Position numbers and translations under genes: made by a program
Notes under the pieces: model-generated
What the model saw: the letters and a program-made list of their open reading frames with translations, nothing else
Told to the model about the DNA's origin: nothing
The model's database searches: none
Shown: positions 38,919 through 48,649 of the stretch, piece after piece
Numbering within the stretch: position 1 is the first letter of the stretch
Layout: the number at the start of each line of letters is the position of its first letter
Origin: Actinomycetota bacterium
Lineage (GTDB): Bacteria; Actinomycetota; Thermoleophilia; BMS3ABIN01
DNA: 64,000 nucleotides
Direction of reading: 5' to 3'
NCBI GenBank assembly: GCA_016235065.1
Contig: JACRMB010000003.1
Location: 345,943-409,942 of the forward strand

Positions 38919-40331
38919 ATGCCCGTCTTTGCCAGGAAAGCCAGTCTCATTTCCATGATCCTGCTGGTACTTGTCGCAGTAGCCATGGGTCTGCCTGCCC
39001 TGGACCCGGCTCAATCCGCCGCCACTCAGCCAGCTGTCGCCCAGCCCGCTGTCGTCGAGCCCGCCGCAGCTCAGCCCGCGGGCGTCGCGAGCACGTTCGC
39101 CGAGGGAACTGCTCCGTTCAACCTGGGCGTGGTTTTACAGGACCCGGGGGAGATCGGCAGTTTCGAGTCTGACATCGGGCGCCACGTGGACATCTTCCTC
39201 TGGTATCAATCCATGGACGAGACCCTGGACACGACGCCGCTCACCCAGGTGGCAGCCGGCGGGCGCTCCATCCAGATCTCCTGGGAGCCCATCCCACACC
39301 ACAGCCCGGTGCCGGTCGATCCTGCCCGCTACCGGCTCAAGAATTTCACCCGCGGTGATTACGACAGTGAGATCCGCCGCTGGGCCCGGGAGCTGCGCGA
39401 TTTCGGCTATCCGGTGCTGTTTCGTCCCATGTGTGAGATGAATGGCGACTGGAGCAGTTGGTCGGGGACTGCTAACGGCAACTCGCCAGCGGATTTCATC
39501 CCTGCCTGGCGGCACATGCACGATATCTTCGTCGAGGAGGGCGCCTACAATGTCGACTGGCTCTGGTCACCCAATCGCGATGGGTCCACAGCCAACGCCA
39601 TCAACACTTTCGATAGCTATTATCCCGGCGACGCCTATGTCGACTACATCGGCTTCAGTGGTTACAACTGGGGCACCATGTACAACACTCCGTCCTGGAT
39701 CTCTTCCTGGCAGGGATTCGAGGAGGTCTTCGGTTACAGCTACGACGTCATGGCTTCGCGGACTAACAAGCCGATCGTCGTCGCGGAGATGGCGAGCACC
39801 GAACTGGGAGGAAACAAGGCTCAGTGGATAACCGACGCCTTTGCCATGATCCCCAGTCGCTTTCCGCGGATTGTGGGCATCACCTGGTTCAATCTGAACA
39901 AGGAGTGCGACTGGCGGGTGCAGAGCAGCCCCGGCAGCCTGCAGGCTTTCAGGGCGGCGATAAGCAGCCTGGATTCCACCCCGCGCCAGTGCGGCATGCC
40001 CAGCTTGAACATGCAGGCGAACAGGAGTTACTGGGCCAGTTACGCCGATTACGGCCACCGGTTCCTGACGGTGGATTTCACACTGGCCAACGCCGGCCCC
40101 TGGGATGCATATAACGTCAACCTCTATAACAGCTGGAGTACGAGCGGGGTGTCCATGGAAACGGGGCTGCCGCTATTTGTGGGCAACATTCCGGTGGGGC
40201 TCAGTTCCCTCATCACCCTGAAGTACAGCATCCCGGCCGGGGTCAATTCCTACTACACGTCGGTCCATGCGACCGTGAACGACTATTGCGGTTCCATCTA
40301 CCGGTTCCCGCGGATGAATAACAGGATCTGA
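38919..40331 (+). CDS. Secreted GH26-like glycoside hydrolase, second copy
   Basis: About 470 residues, paralogous to the gene at 22951 over barrel and C-terminal beta domain (SYWASYADYGHRFLTVDFTL), but without the Pro linker and Ig domain. The signal peptide is followed by an Ala/Pro/Gln repeat (ATQPAVAQPAVVEPAAAQPAG). The acid/base Glu motif is FRPMCEMNGDWSSWSG, with Cys where the first copy has Asn. The nucleophile Glu is in KPIVVAEMAST. The catalytic Glu pair is present, so activity is plausible; substrate unknown. TTG 38916 just before the ATG is an equal candidate start (GGGAG upstream). Confidence 0.82.
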   Translation: MPVFARKASLISMILLVLVAVAMGLPALDPAQSAATQPAVAQPAVVEPAAAQPAGVASTFAEGTAPFNLGVVLQDPGEIGSFESDIGRHVDIFLWYQSMDETLDTTPLTQVAAGGRSIQISWEPIPHHSPVPVDPARYRLKNFTRGDYDSEIRRWARELRDFGYPVLFRPMCEMNGDWSSWSGTANGNSPADFIPAWRHMHDIFVEEGAYNVDWLWSPNRDGSTANAINTFDSYYPGDAYVDYIGFSGYNWGTMYNTPSWISSWQGFEEVFGYSYDVMASRTNKPIVVAEMASTELGGNKAQWITDAFAMIPSRFPRIVGITWFNLNKECDWRVQSSPGSLQAFRAAISSLDSTPRQCGMPSLNMQANRSYWASYADYGHRFLTVDFTLANAGPWDAYNVNLYNSWSTSGVSMETGLPLFVGNIPVGLSSLITLKYSIPAGVNSYYTSVHATVNDYCGSIYRFPRMNNRI

Positions 40332-40412
40332 GCCAGACAGGAGCCAGACCGGATCACCGCTCCAGTATTTCCGCATCCCGCGCTCCTTGCTGACCGCTGC
40401 TTGCGCCGCAGG

Positions 40413-43400
40413 CTATTCGTACCTTAACGCCTCCGCCGGGTATACCTTTGAAGCCTGATGCGCCGGCAGGTAGGTTGTCAGCAATGAGGCCGCGTAGGCC
40501 ATGACCCCGATGAATATCACGTTGAACCAGGGGATCGTGTAGGTCAGGCCAGCCATGTCCTCGGCGATGAAAGTTATCACCGAGTAACACATGGTCAGGC
40601 CAAGGATCGAGCCGATGGTTATGCCCAGGATGGCCACGAAAGATGATTCCAGCAGGAAGGCTTTCTGTACCATGCCCCGGCGGAACCCGATCGCCCTCAA
40701 CATGCCGATCTGCTGGCGCCGCTCGACCACAGCCCGGGCGGCGATGACGCCCAGCGCTGCGATGCCCACCACAAGCCCCAGACCCATGAAGCCGGTCAGC
40801 AGGTTGTTGATCATCGACATGGCCCGCATGGAGGAGCGGATGTTCTCCTCGATGACGATCGTGTTCATGCCGCTCTCGTAGAAGGTCCGCTGCAGGGCTT
40901 TCGACGCGTCACTTGCGTTCACGCCCGGACTTGTCCGGAACCAGAACGACGTTGGCGGCACCGGCCTCGATGACATCTGCGCGATGGTCTCCTGCGAGGT
41001 GAAGATACCAAAGTTGGCATAGAAGGCCAGCGGCTCGATGACGCCGATGACCTTGAGCTTCGTAAGCTTGCCAGTCGCCGGGTCCTTCGCCTCGATGAAC
41101 AGGTTCTCAGGCAGTTCTTCGTCTTCCTGGTAGACGCCGCTCATCTGGAATGTTACCGGCGGCCCTCCCTGGTTGAAGTCACTGTGGGTGGGAAGCAGCG
41201 TCGTATGGACGACAGCCAGTCCCGGCTGGTCCTTGATAGCCTGCCAGACCTCGGCGTCGCTTTTATATGCAGCGTCCTTCATCTTGAAGGTGTAATTGAT
41301 GTTGTCCAGGTATCCGGCGTCGGCGCCCTGGATGGCGAACTGGGAGAATTCCTGGTTTTCGGCGCCCACCTGCCGCAGTTCGGCGCCGGCGGTCGCCAGG
41401 CTGCCGATGGCCGTGAAGTCATCCGGTCCGATGCCGTCACCCTGTGTGGCAAGCGTTCCCGCGACATCCGTCACCGGATTGGCATAGCCGGTAAGACCCT
41501 GCACGTCGAAGCCTCCCGAGACCCTGGGAATATCGTCGTAGAGCGCCGAGAACGAGTTCATCATCGCTGCCATGAAGGTCATGGTGAAGATGATCAGTGA
41601 GAACATCGCCAGGGCCATTCCGGTGCGAAAACGGGTGCGCATGGGATAGTTGACCGAGATCTTGAGGATCGGCGGCAATCCCTTCAGCCGGCCGAAGATG
41701 CCCACGACCGCCGCCAGGAGGATGTCCGAGTTATACATCACAGCCCAGATCGAGCCCGCGACCACGGCAATGCCTGAGAGGATGAACATCTCCATCCCCG
41801 CGTTCATGTCGTCCGGCAGGAAGGGCAGAACTGTATTCCAGACAGACTCTGGAGGCAACCACCAGGCAAGCAGCCCGAGGCCGGCAATAGTGAAGACGAT
41901 GCGGTCCGGCAGGCGGAAATACCTCAGCAGGAACGGAACTCCCACGATCAGGAAGGAGGTTCCCAGCATGAACCAGCCGGATTGCTTCGAGCTGAGCCCG
42001 ACCGCGGTCAGCAGCACCCCGAAAACCAGCATGCCGATGCTCGCCAGCAGCCAGCGCCGCCGCCGGCCGCCTTTTTCCGGTTCGGGGATGTCGCGGATGG
42101 CGCGGACGATGTTCAGGTGGCCGGTCCGCCAGGCGGAGATGATCACGATGACAAATGTAGCGATCATGCCCATCGAGTAGGCGATCACCAGACTCTTGGG
42201 ATTGAAGCTGAAGGAGAAGCTGAACTCTTCGAAGCTGCCGAAAGCGCTGGCGAGTATCTGCACCATGCCCCAGCCGACGACGATACCGAGCACCGCTCCG
42301 ATCGCAGCCGCCAGGGCTGAGTAGACAACCCCTTCGAAGGCGAACACCTTGAGGATATCGCGGCGCTTGGAGCCCATGGCCCGCATGACCCCGAGTTCAG
42401 TCTTGCGTTCGGCAGCCAGCATCACAAAAATGAGGAAGATCAACAGCACGCCGGCGATCATGGAGAACTCGCCGAAGAGCAGGAAGATGCTGGTGAAGCT
42501 GCTCGCTGCCTGCTCGGCCTCATCGAGGGCGTCCTGCTTCACGGGCTGGATCTCCAGGTTGGCTGATTCGATGACCGGCTGCACCGCTGAGATAACCGTG
42601 TCGGTCCTGTCGACTCCGTCGAAAGCGCCGCCTGTGTTGGAGATCAGCACTGTATTGAACTTGTCTGGCATACCCGCAAGCTCACGGGCAGCTTTTATCG
42701 GGACGACCATCGAAGGTGATATTGACCCGGACTTGCCACCGCTGTCGTAGATTCCGGCAATATTGAACGCATAGGCGCCGTTCACGGAAAAGACCTGCAC
42801 CTGGTCGCCCACGCTGGCATCGAGCTTGTCCGCGGCTTTCGTGCTCAGATAGGCATCGCCTTCCGATAACGAGCTGACCTCGAGTACCTGGCCGGAAGCT
42901 GTCTCCAGCGGTTCGGTCTGATCGGCGAAGTCGTCCTCCACGCCCAGGACTCTCAGTTCGGGCAGATTCTGCCTGCTTGCCGGCGATACCGCCGGGAAGG
43001 AGTCGGCCACGACGGGAGCGATGCCGTCGGTCGATCCGGATGTGGCCAGCGCTCCCCTGATACTGTCCAGCTCACCGTAGCCGAAATACTGGCCGTTAGT
43101 CTGGGCCTTGCCAGTCTGGTTTCCCATATGGTTTTCCTGGTCGTCGACACTTTTTGCCTTGACGATCTCGTCTACCGGGCCCAACTGGTCCAGGGCGCTC
43201 TTTTTAATCGAATAGTTCATGGTGTCGCCGGTGGAGAGAGCCGCGGAGAACAGCAGGGTGGTCAGCATGAGGCCCATGACGATCAGGCTGGTCTGAGCCG
43301 GCCGCCGGGTGATGTTGCGCACACCCATCTTGAAAAGCACCGGGTTACGCAGGGATGCCATCAGTATGATCAGGGCGCCGATTCCCAGTGCGACCAGCAG

Positions 43401-43445
43401 GCCGTACATCATGCTGTCGATGGGTAATCCGAAAAGTTTTTCCAC
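40413..43445 (-). CDS. ABC transporter permease with two FtsX domains
   Basis: 1010 residues. Two FtsX-type three-helix modules (about 325-445 and 885-1005), extra helices in the middle and two large extracytoplasmic domains fit the MacB/LolE-like Gram-positive permeases. The closing HQASKVYPAEALRYE is the conserved cytoplasmic end. Start is GTG 43445, four bases before the ATPase stop, so it is coupled to that gene. Such systems act as mechanotransmission or extraction machines for lipids, lipoproteins or peptides rather than simple importers. Cargo unknown. Confidence 0.9.
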   Translation of the reverse strand: MEKLFGLPIDSMMYGLLVALGIGALIILMASLRNPVLFKMGVRNITRRPAQTSLIVMGLMLTTLLFSAALSTGDTMNYSIKKSALDQLGPVDEIVKAKSVDDQENHMGNQTGKAQTNGQYFGYGELDSIRGALATSGSTDGIAPVVADSFPAVSPASRQNLPELRVLGVEDDFADQTEPLETASGQVLEVSSLSEGDAYLSTKAADKLDASVGDQVQVFSVNGAYAFNIAGIYDSGGKSGSISPSMVVPIKAARELAGMPDKFNTVLISNTGGAFDGVDRTDTVISAVQPVIESANLEIQPVKQDALDEAEQAASSFTSIFLLFGEFSMIAGVLLIFLIFVMLAAERKTELGVMRAMGSKRRDILKVFAFEGVVYSALAAAIGAVLGIVVGWGMVQILASAFGSFEEFSFSFSFNPKSLVIAYSMGMIATFVIVIISAWRTGHLNIVRAIRDIPEPEKGGRRRRWLLASIGMLVFGVLLTAVGLSSKQSGWFMLGTSFLIVGVPFLLRYFRLPDRIVFTIAGLGLLAWWLPPESVWNTVLPFLPDDMNAGMEMFILSGIAVVAGSIWAVMYNSDILLAAVVGIFGRLKGLPPILKISVNYPMRTRFRTGMALAMFSLIIFTMTFMAAMMNSFSALYDDIPRVSGGFDVQGLTGYANPVTDVAGTLATQGDGIGPDDFTAIGSLATAGAELRQVGAENQEFSQFAIQGADAGYLDNINYTFKMKDAAYKSDAEVWQAIKDQPGLAVVHTTLLPTHSDFNQGGPPVTFQMSGVYQEDEELPENLFIEAKDPATGKLTKLKVIGVIEPLAFYANFGIFTSQETIAQMSSRPVPPTSFWFRTSPGVNASDASKALQRTFYESGMNTIVIEENIRSSMRAMSMINNLLTGFMGLGLVVGIAALGVIAARAVVERRQQIGMLRAIGFRRGMVQKAFLLESSFVAILGITIGSILGLTMCYSVITFIAEDMAGLTYTIPWFNVIFIGVMAYAASLLTTYLPAHQASKVYPAEALRYE

Positions 43446-43448
43446 TGC

Positions 43449-44267
43449 CTACCGCCCGTCCTCAGGGCCGGACGGTGCCGGCTGCGCCTCGTCGTCACAA
43501 TCAAGTTCGACATCGCCACTGTCACTCTTGGTGACGCCGCATTCCTCCGCGATGAGTCCGTCGCGCATCCGCACGATACGGTGAGCGCGCTCACCGACCT
43601 CTTCGCTGTGGGTCACGAGCACGAACGTCTGCCCCCGATCCTCGTTGAGGCCGCAAAGGACATCCATGACCTGGTTCTGGTTCTCGCTATCCAGGTTGCC
43701 GGTCGGCTCGTCGCACCAGATGATAGCCGGATCGTTGACCAGCGAGCGGGCGATAGCGACACGCTGTTGCTGTCCGCCTGAGATCTCAGCGGGGCGTTTA
43801 CCGGTCTGGTCGGCAAGCCCGAGCGCCTCCACCCAGTGGAGCGCTCTTTTGCGCGCATCGCCGGGTTTGACGCCGGCTACCAGCGCCGGCAGCTCCACAT
43901 TCTCGACCACGGTCAGCACTGGCAGGAGGTTGAAGGTCTGGAAGATGAATCCCATGTTCTGGGCGCGAAAGTCGGTGCGGGAGTTGTCGCGCATATTGTA
44001 GAGCGCATTCCCGCGGATAATGACCTCGCCCTCGGTCGGCTCATCGATGCCGGAAAGGCAGTTGAGCAGGGTGGTCTTGCCGGATCCGCTTGGACCCATT
44101 ACCGCCACCATCTCGCCGCTGGAGACCTGGAAATCGATTCCCCTCAGGGCATGAACCTGGACTTCACCGGTGTCATAAGTCTTGTGGAGGTTGGTCGTGC
44201 TGATGATGAGGCTGTCGGCTGACGCCGCTGCGCCCGGGCTGCCTTCCATATTCTTGTCTTCGGCCAT
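43449..44267 (-). CDS. ABC transporter ATPase (MacB/LolD type)
   Basis: 272 residues. Walker A GPSGSGKT, Q-loop FIFQTFNLLPVLTV, signature SGGQQQR, Walker B IIWCDEPTGNLD and H-loop VLVTHSEE. The MacB-type tyrosine and Asn in TFNLLP place it with the FtsX-permease partner just downstream. An acidic C-terminal tail (GDVELDCDDEAQ) is unusual. Confidence 0.95.
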   Translation of the reverse strand: MAEDKNMEGSPGAAASADSLIISTTNLHKTYDTGEVQVHALRGIDFQVSSGEMVAVMGPSGSGKTTLLNCLSGIDEPTEGEVIIRGNALYNMRDNSRTDFRAQNMGFIFQTFNLLPVLTVVENVELPALVAGVKPGDARKRALHWVEALGLADQTGKRPAEISGGQQQRVAIARSLVNDPAIIWCDEPTGNLDSENQNQVMDVLCGLNEDRGQTFVLVTHSEEVGERAHRIVRMRDGLIAEECGVTKSDSGDVELDCDDEAQPAPSGPEDGR

Positions 44268-44345
44268 TGCCAGCTCCAGAATCGGCTTGATATTCCAACC
44301 AGAATTATATCCGATTCAGGGGGGAGCTGCGTCTATGGAGCTGGG

Positions 44346-44912
44346 TCACATGAAGCGCTCGAAGCGCTCCTTTTTGGCCTTGCAGATGGGGCAGACCTCA
44401 GGCGGCTCATCCCGTCCGCAGAGGTAACCGCAGACCCGGCAACGCCAGACCGGCTTGCTGAGGGCTGTTTCGCCAGTAGATGCGGCGCCGCCCGCCCTCG
44501 ACGAGTCAACCGATTCTGAAGCTTCGGAGGATATCGGTGCTTTCAGGTTCTGGGCCCGCTCGTCTCTCGACGGCCGCCGCTCAGGAATCGGTCTTACCTC
44601 TTTTGTGCCTTCGAGGATCTCTCCGGTAACATACAGCGCGCAGTAGCACATGCCGTAGTCGCCCAGGTCGGGATCGCGATAGTCACAGGGACAGATGATG
44701 TCCAGGTCTTCCTGTTTGTCATCCGCCGAAAGCCGGCAGGGGCAGCCGGGATAACCGTGGCGCTTCTGGTTCACGATGAGGCCACGCACAAGGTCACGGG
44801 TCATCTCGTCATCGGGGTTAAGGTGATAACCGGAACTCTCGGCGTCCTCGTTCAGGCGCTCCTTGAGTCTGGAGATCTCCTCCTCGCTGACATTTCCGGT
44901 CTGGTCTTCCAT
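44346..44912 (-). CDS. Ferredoxin:thioredoxin reductase catalytic subunit fused to a rubredoxin-like domain
   Basis: 188 residues. The N-terminal domain has C57-P-C59, C74-P-C76 and C89-Y-C91, the 4Fe-4S and redox-active disulfide set of FTR beta; the middle residue of the last motif is Tyr where plant and cyanobacterial enzymes have His. A flexible Ser/Glu/Ala linker (about 110-153) joins a C-terminal rubredoxin-like knuckle pair ([11 protein letters not shown] ... [12 protein letters not shown]). Electrons could enter through the rubredoxin domain and leave to the glutaredoxin-like protein encoded eight bases upstream. No FTR alpha subunit is seen. Confidence 0.88.
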   Translation of the reverse strand: MEDQTGNVSEEEISRLKERLNEDAESSGYHLNPDDEMTRDLVRGLIVNQKRHGYPGCPCRLSADDKQEDLDIICPCDYRDPDLGDYGMCYCALYVTGEILEGTKEVRPIPERRPSRDERAQNLKAPISSEASESVDSSRAGGAASTGETALSKPVWRCRVCGYLCGRDEPPEVCPICKAKKERFERFM

Positions 44913-44920
44913 CGCCAGTG

Positions 44921-45217
44921 TCAGACTTTCACGTCGAGCTCAGCCTGCAACTGTTCCGGGTTGTATCCGACGATGCACTTGTCGTCGTTGATGACAACGG
45001 TCGGGAAGGTCGAAGCCGGATTCCATTTCTTGACTTCCTCAGTGACGCCTGGCTGGTCCGCCTTGTCCACCAGGTCTACATCTACCCAGTCGTAGGAGAC
45101 GCCGAGGCTGTCCAGCAGCTGCTTGGTCTTGCGGCACCACATGCAGGTGCTCAACGCAAAAAGCACGATCTTGCCGCGGTCCTCACCCTCCATATGCTGC
45201 AGCTTGCTCTGGTCCAT
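44921..45217 (-). CDS. Glutaredoxin/NrdH-like redoxin
   Basis: 98 residues from ATG 45217 (AAAGGA six bases upstream). CMWC active site ([21 protein letters not shown]) and cis-Pro in [17 protein letters not shown]. Directly upstream of the FTR fusion, so it is the likely electron acceptor of that reductase. It would reduce protein disulfides in the cytoplasm. Confidence 0.9.
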   Translation of the reverse strand: MDQSKLQHMEGEDRGKIVLFALSTCMWCRKTKQLLDSLGVSYDWVDVDLVDKADQPGVTEEVKKWNPASTFPTVVINDDKCIVGYNPEQLQAELDVKV

Positions 45218-45319
45218 GTGAATTCCTTTGCCGGAGGTTTCGGTCAGGCCGGCCTGCTCCAGGCAGGCAGCCGCATGCATCCTAATCTGAAGGTTACCTT
45301 CCCTCCAGGGAATCTAAAC

Positions 45320-45661
45320 TCAATCGTCCTGGGAGGGTGAACCCCCCGGGCCTGGCTCCCTGGTTTCCGGCAGTCCCTCGATATCGCGCCTCGTCATGTA
45401 GCGGCTGTAGTTCTCCTGCAGCGCTTCAAGCAGGTGCGGCATGAACTCATGGCTTACCATGATGCGCGCCACGACGACCGCCGGGATGTTACCCGCCGGG
45501 TCCTGGCCGGCAAAATCGGCATTGGCGAAATCGATGGAGAACTCGAACTCCGAGTGGTTCACGCGGGCCATATTGGCATAGACGCCACGCTGGATATCTG
45601 AAGGCACTGTCACCTTGACCTGAGGTCCCTGGCTGCCGTTGTTCCCGCCATCGTCTGGCAT
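45320..45661 (-). CDS. DUF3467 protein
   Basis: 113 residues with the DUF3467 core: GVYANMARVNHSEFEFSIDFANADF and ARIMVSHEFMPHLLEALQENYSRY. The family is widespread and of unknown function. Same strand as the redoxin, 102 bases upstream, possibly first gene of that operon. Confidence 0.85.
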   Translation of the reverse strand: MPDDGGNNGSQGPQVKVTVPSDIQRGVYANMARVNHSEFEFSIDFANADFAGQDPAGNIPAVVVARIMVSHEFMPHLLEALQENYSRYMTRRDIEGLPETREPGPGGSPSQDD

Positions 45662-45837
45662 ATCTGTCTCCTTTTCCTGGTCTCGCTTTGCTTCACGCCG
45701 TTATCTGACGCTTATACATTATCAGTTAGGCATCCGGGAATGGCGGCTAACAGTACTTACGGAAGCGGATTTATCGGATTTCTAAAGGATAGGCTCTGGG
45801 AGTCGATAATTATTTTGAATCACCCACTAACAGGACA

Positions 45838-45917
45838 GGAGGCAAACGCCTCCGCCCTAAAAGGGAGCCCGTAGGTTGTGAGTTTAGCCTCCCCCCACCT
45901 ACGGGCTCATCTTTTTT
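45838..45917 (+). promoter_or_regulatory. Three consecutive hairpins ending in a terminator-like stem
   Basis: GGAGGC-AAAC-GCCTCC (45838-45853), CCCT-AAA-AGGG (45855-45865), then a 12-bp stem GAGCCCGTAGGT/ACCTACGGGCTC (45865-45876 with 45897-45908) followed by ATCTTTTTT. The big loop ends in CCTCCCCCC, which could pair with the GGAGG of hairpin 1. It lies between divergent genes, about 230 bases before the flavoprotein start, so it is either a transcription attenuator or the end of a small RNA. Confidence 0.55.
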
Positions 45918-46143
45918 CCCTTTTTCTCCATGTGACAAACCCGTTAATGGCCTTTGCCTGCCGCTTTTACCGTGGTCCTTGCCTGTCGCTTTCACCGCCA
46001 CGAACGGCTGCTGCTTGTTGCTTTTACCCCGGAAAGTTATAATTGACCGACATTGGCGCGATGCTGTGAGTCTTCCCCTGTCAGTTCGATTTTCCCTGAT
46101 TAATGTGAAGTAACGGGGTTCTTGCGGCCATAACGGAGATACT

Positions 46144-47574
46144 GTGACCAGGAATATTACTGACGTGGCGGTTATCGGTGCGGGTCCGGCCGGATTGAGC
46201 GCCGCGTTTATCTTAAGCGAAAACCAGAAGAATACCGTCGTCCTGGAGATGAGCAGCCAGGTGGGTGGCATATCGCGTACCATCGAACGCGATGGCTTTC
46301 GTTTCGACATCGGTGGCCACCGGTTTTTCACCAAGGATGACGAGATCGACCAGTTCTTCAGGGATATCCTTGGCGATGAGGCTATCTGGGTTAACCGCTC
46401 AAGCAAGATCTTCTATCTGGGCAAATACTTCGACTATCCCCTGAAACCCGCCAACGCGCTTCTCGGGATGGGTGTCATCACCACTGCCAAATGCCTCGGC
46501 GATTACGGCTATGTCAAGGTCCGCAACATCTTCAGCAAGCCCGAGATCGTCTCTCTGGAAGACTGGGTCAGCAACGAGTTCGGCAACCAGCTCTTCAAGC
46601 TTTTCTTCAAGAACTACACCGAGAAGGTCTGGGGGATCGACTGCAGCCAGATCGAGGCTGAGTGGGCCGCCCAGCGTATCAAGGGGCTATCACTCAGGGT
46701 GGCGGTCAAGGATGCCATTTTCCCCCAGAAGAACCGCAAGGTGGCTACCCTGATCGACAAGTTCCTGTATCCGCGGCTGGGAATCGGGCGCATCAGCGAA
46801 CGGCTGGCTGAGGATGTCGAGAAACATGGCAACGAGGTGCGGCTGCACTCCCGGGTCAAGGCCATAAACCATGACGGCGCCCATGTCACCTCGCTTGAGG
46901 TGGAGTCAGATGAAGGCCCATATACTCTCGAGCTGGAGTATCTCTGCTCGAGCATGCCGCTCACAGAACTGGTTACGTCCATGCGGCCGGAAGCGCCGGC
47001 TGATGTGGTCGAGGCGGCGCTGAGCCTGCGTTACCGCGACCTGGTGACCGTGAACCTGATGATCGACAAGGCCGAGGTCACCGACCAGACCTGGATATAT
47101 ATCCACGAGCCGACGATCAAGCTCGGGCGCATCCACGAGCCGAAGAACTGGAGCCCGGCCATGGCGCCGGAGGGCAAGAGCTCGATCGTGGCCGAGTACT
47201 TCTGCTTCGAGGGCGACGACATCTGGAACATGGACGACCAGGACCTGATCGATCTCACAATCAGCGACCTGGACAAGCGGCTTGGCTTCCTCAAGAAGGA
47301 AGAGGTGATCGACGCTTTCGTGGTGCGGGTCCCCAAGGCTTATCCCAGTTACGAGCTGGGCTACGAGGGGCCGCTCAACAAGATCCGCGATTACGTGGAC
47401 AGCTTCGACAACCTGGAGATCGTCGGCCGCTACGGTACCTATAAGTACAACAACATGGACCACTCCATGAAGACCGGGATCCTCGCCGCCCGCAACATCC
47501 TCGGAGAAACACATGACGTCTGGGATGTCAACGCAGTGAAGGAATACCACGAAGAGAAGCTGCTGGATAAATAA
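46144..47574 (+). CDS. FAD-dependent amine-oxidase-like / UDP-galactopyranose-mutase-like protein
   Basis: 476 residues. GxGxxG in VAVIGAGPAGLSAAFIL, then VGGISRT and FDIGGHRFFTK, the second FAD contact typical of the amine oxidase, protoporphyrinogen oxidase and UGM superfamily. The C-terminus (LEIVGRYGTYKYNNMDHSMKTGILAARNIL) is the FAD-closing segment. This subgroup usually sits near sugar and cell-surface genes, as here (GT-C enzymes downstream), so a sugar-mutase or lipid-sugar redox role is plausible. GTG start with GGAG five bases upstream. Confidence 0.85.
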   Translation: MTRNITDVAVIGAGPAGLSAAFILSENQKNTVVLEMSSQVGGISRTIERDGFRFDIGGHRFFTKDDEIDQFFRDILGDEAIWVNRSSKIFYLGKYFDYPLKPANALLGMGVITTAKCLGDYGYVKVRNIFSKPEIVSLEDWVSNEFGNQLFKLFFKNYTEKVWGIDCSQIEAEWAAQRIKGLSLRVAVKDAIFPQKNRKVATLIDKFLYPRLGIGRISERLAEDVEKHGNEVRLHSRVKAINHDGAHVTSLEVESDEGPYTLELEYLCSSMPLTELVTSMRPEAPADVVEAALSLRYRDLVTVNLMIDKAEVTDQTWIYIHEPTIKLGRIHEPKNWSPAMAPEGKSSIVAEYFCFEGDDIWNMDDQDLIDLTISDLDKRLGFLKKEEVIDAFVVRVPKAYPSYELGYEGPLNKIRDYVDSFDNLEIVGRYGTYKYNNMDHSMKTGILAARNILGETHDVWDVNAVKEYHEEKLLDK

Positions 47575-47623
47575 GCGGAGTCGCTGACCTTTGGAAACCA
47601 GTATGAGCAGCGGCGATCGAATC

Positions 47624-47644
47624 CCGGCGGAAGCCGGTTTTTTT
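47624..47644 (+). terminator. Short terminator with GGAA tetraloop
   Basis: CCGGC-GGAA-GCCGG then TTTTTTT, 50 bases after the flavoprotein stop and overlapping the end of the convergent methyltransferase. Confidence 0.8.
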
Positions 47645-48392
47645 ATTTCAGGGGTTTGCGCGCCAGCGTGATTATGGTGAGGCCGTAGGGCAGGTCGACC
47701 TTCCTGATCATTCCCTTTTCTGCCTCGAGCACTGAACGCAACAGATAATTCGCCGGCCCTGGAAGTGGCTTGAGGTCGGACCGCGATTCCTCCGGCTGGA
47801 CCTTCGAAGGCGGATGCAGCGCCTTGCTGGCCAGCCTCACGGCGGCCATCAGCGGGAAGAGCACCGTATTGGCGCTGGTCATCCTGTCTATCTCGAACCC
47901 CGCCGCTGACAACAGTGAACGAAGCCGGCCGCGGGTATAGCGTCGCACTGCTCCCTGGGATATGTCGTGCTGGCTGCGAAGGACAGGGTATGCCTGCTCG
48001 GAGATGTAATAGTAGCCGCCCGGTTTCAGCACCCGGAAGGCTTCGCGGATGCCGGCGGCGTCGTCTGGCAGGTTCTGCAGCACTTCGCAGCAGATCGCGT
48101 GGGTGAAGGTGTTGTCCTCGAACGGCAGCGCCGTGGCGTCGCCGGTCTGTACGTTGTCCAGGCCCCGCTCGCGGCAGAGTTCGATCGCCCGAGGGTGCAT
48201 GTCGATGCCCCAGACCTCGCTGTAACGGCTCAGCATCTGCATCTTGGCGCCGGTGCCGCAGCCCACATCGAGCAGTTTTGCGCCGGGTCTGAAGGTCGGC
48301 TCGAGTATCTGCTCCATGATCGCCATCATTCCTGTGTGCCACCAGTAGGTGGTCTCCAGGTTGTACATGATGTCGTATTCGCGTGGCTGCAT
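47643..48392 (-). CDS. Class I SAM-dependent methyltransferase
   Basis: 249 residues from ATG 48392. LLDVGCGTGAKM is motif I, GIDMHPRAIELC motif II, and FTHAICCEVLQNLPDD with ALRVLKPGG-type EAFRVLKPGGYYYISE motif IV/post. MYNLETTYWWHTGM at the start is the YWWH...R-like opening seen in methyltransferases of polysaccharide or lipid clusters. The longer frame to 48602 is Pro/Arg-rich and has no support. Substrate unknown. Confidence 0.88.
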   Translation of the reverse strand: MQPREYDIMYNLETTYWWHTGMMAIMEQILEPTFRPGAKLLDVGCGTGAKMQMLSRYSEVWGIDMHPRAIELCRERGLDNVQTGDATALPFEDNTFTHAICCEVLQNLPDDAAGIREAFRVLKPGGYYYISEQAYPVLRSQHDISQGAVRRYTRGRLRSLLSAAGFEIDRMTSANTVLFPLMAAVRLASKALHPPSKVQPEESRSDLKPLPGPANYLLRSVLEAEKGMIRKVDLPYGLTIITLARKPLK

Positions 48393-48649
48393 CAGTCGAA
48401 TCGTAGCGGGCGGCGCCGGGGAAGGCAAGGAGGCGGGAGGCTGGCGTTCAGGGCCGACAGCCGGTGGAGGATGCGGGGATCCAGTCTTCCGGGAGCATCG
48501 CCGAGTGCCTGGGGGCAGGAATTTTGACGGCGGTGGGCAAAATGAAATAACATAGTCAGCCGAATGGCGCTTCTGAACGTGCCATGCAGGATGTGAAGTC
48601 ATGAACGGGACTATCCTGAATATTCAACCTGATCGACGGAGGAATGATA

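Noticed and set aside
46906-48342. 478-codon minus-strand frame spanning the flavoprotein end and the methyltransferase
   Set aside because: Runs antisense to the flavoprotein gene and in another frame of the methyltransferase; Arg/His-rich with no recognisable domain.
47643-48602. 70-residue N-terminal extension of the methyltransferase
   Set aside because: Pro/Arg-rich sequence without signal or domain; the family start fits ATG 48392.
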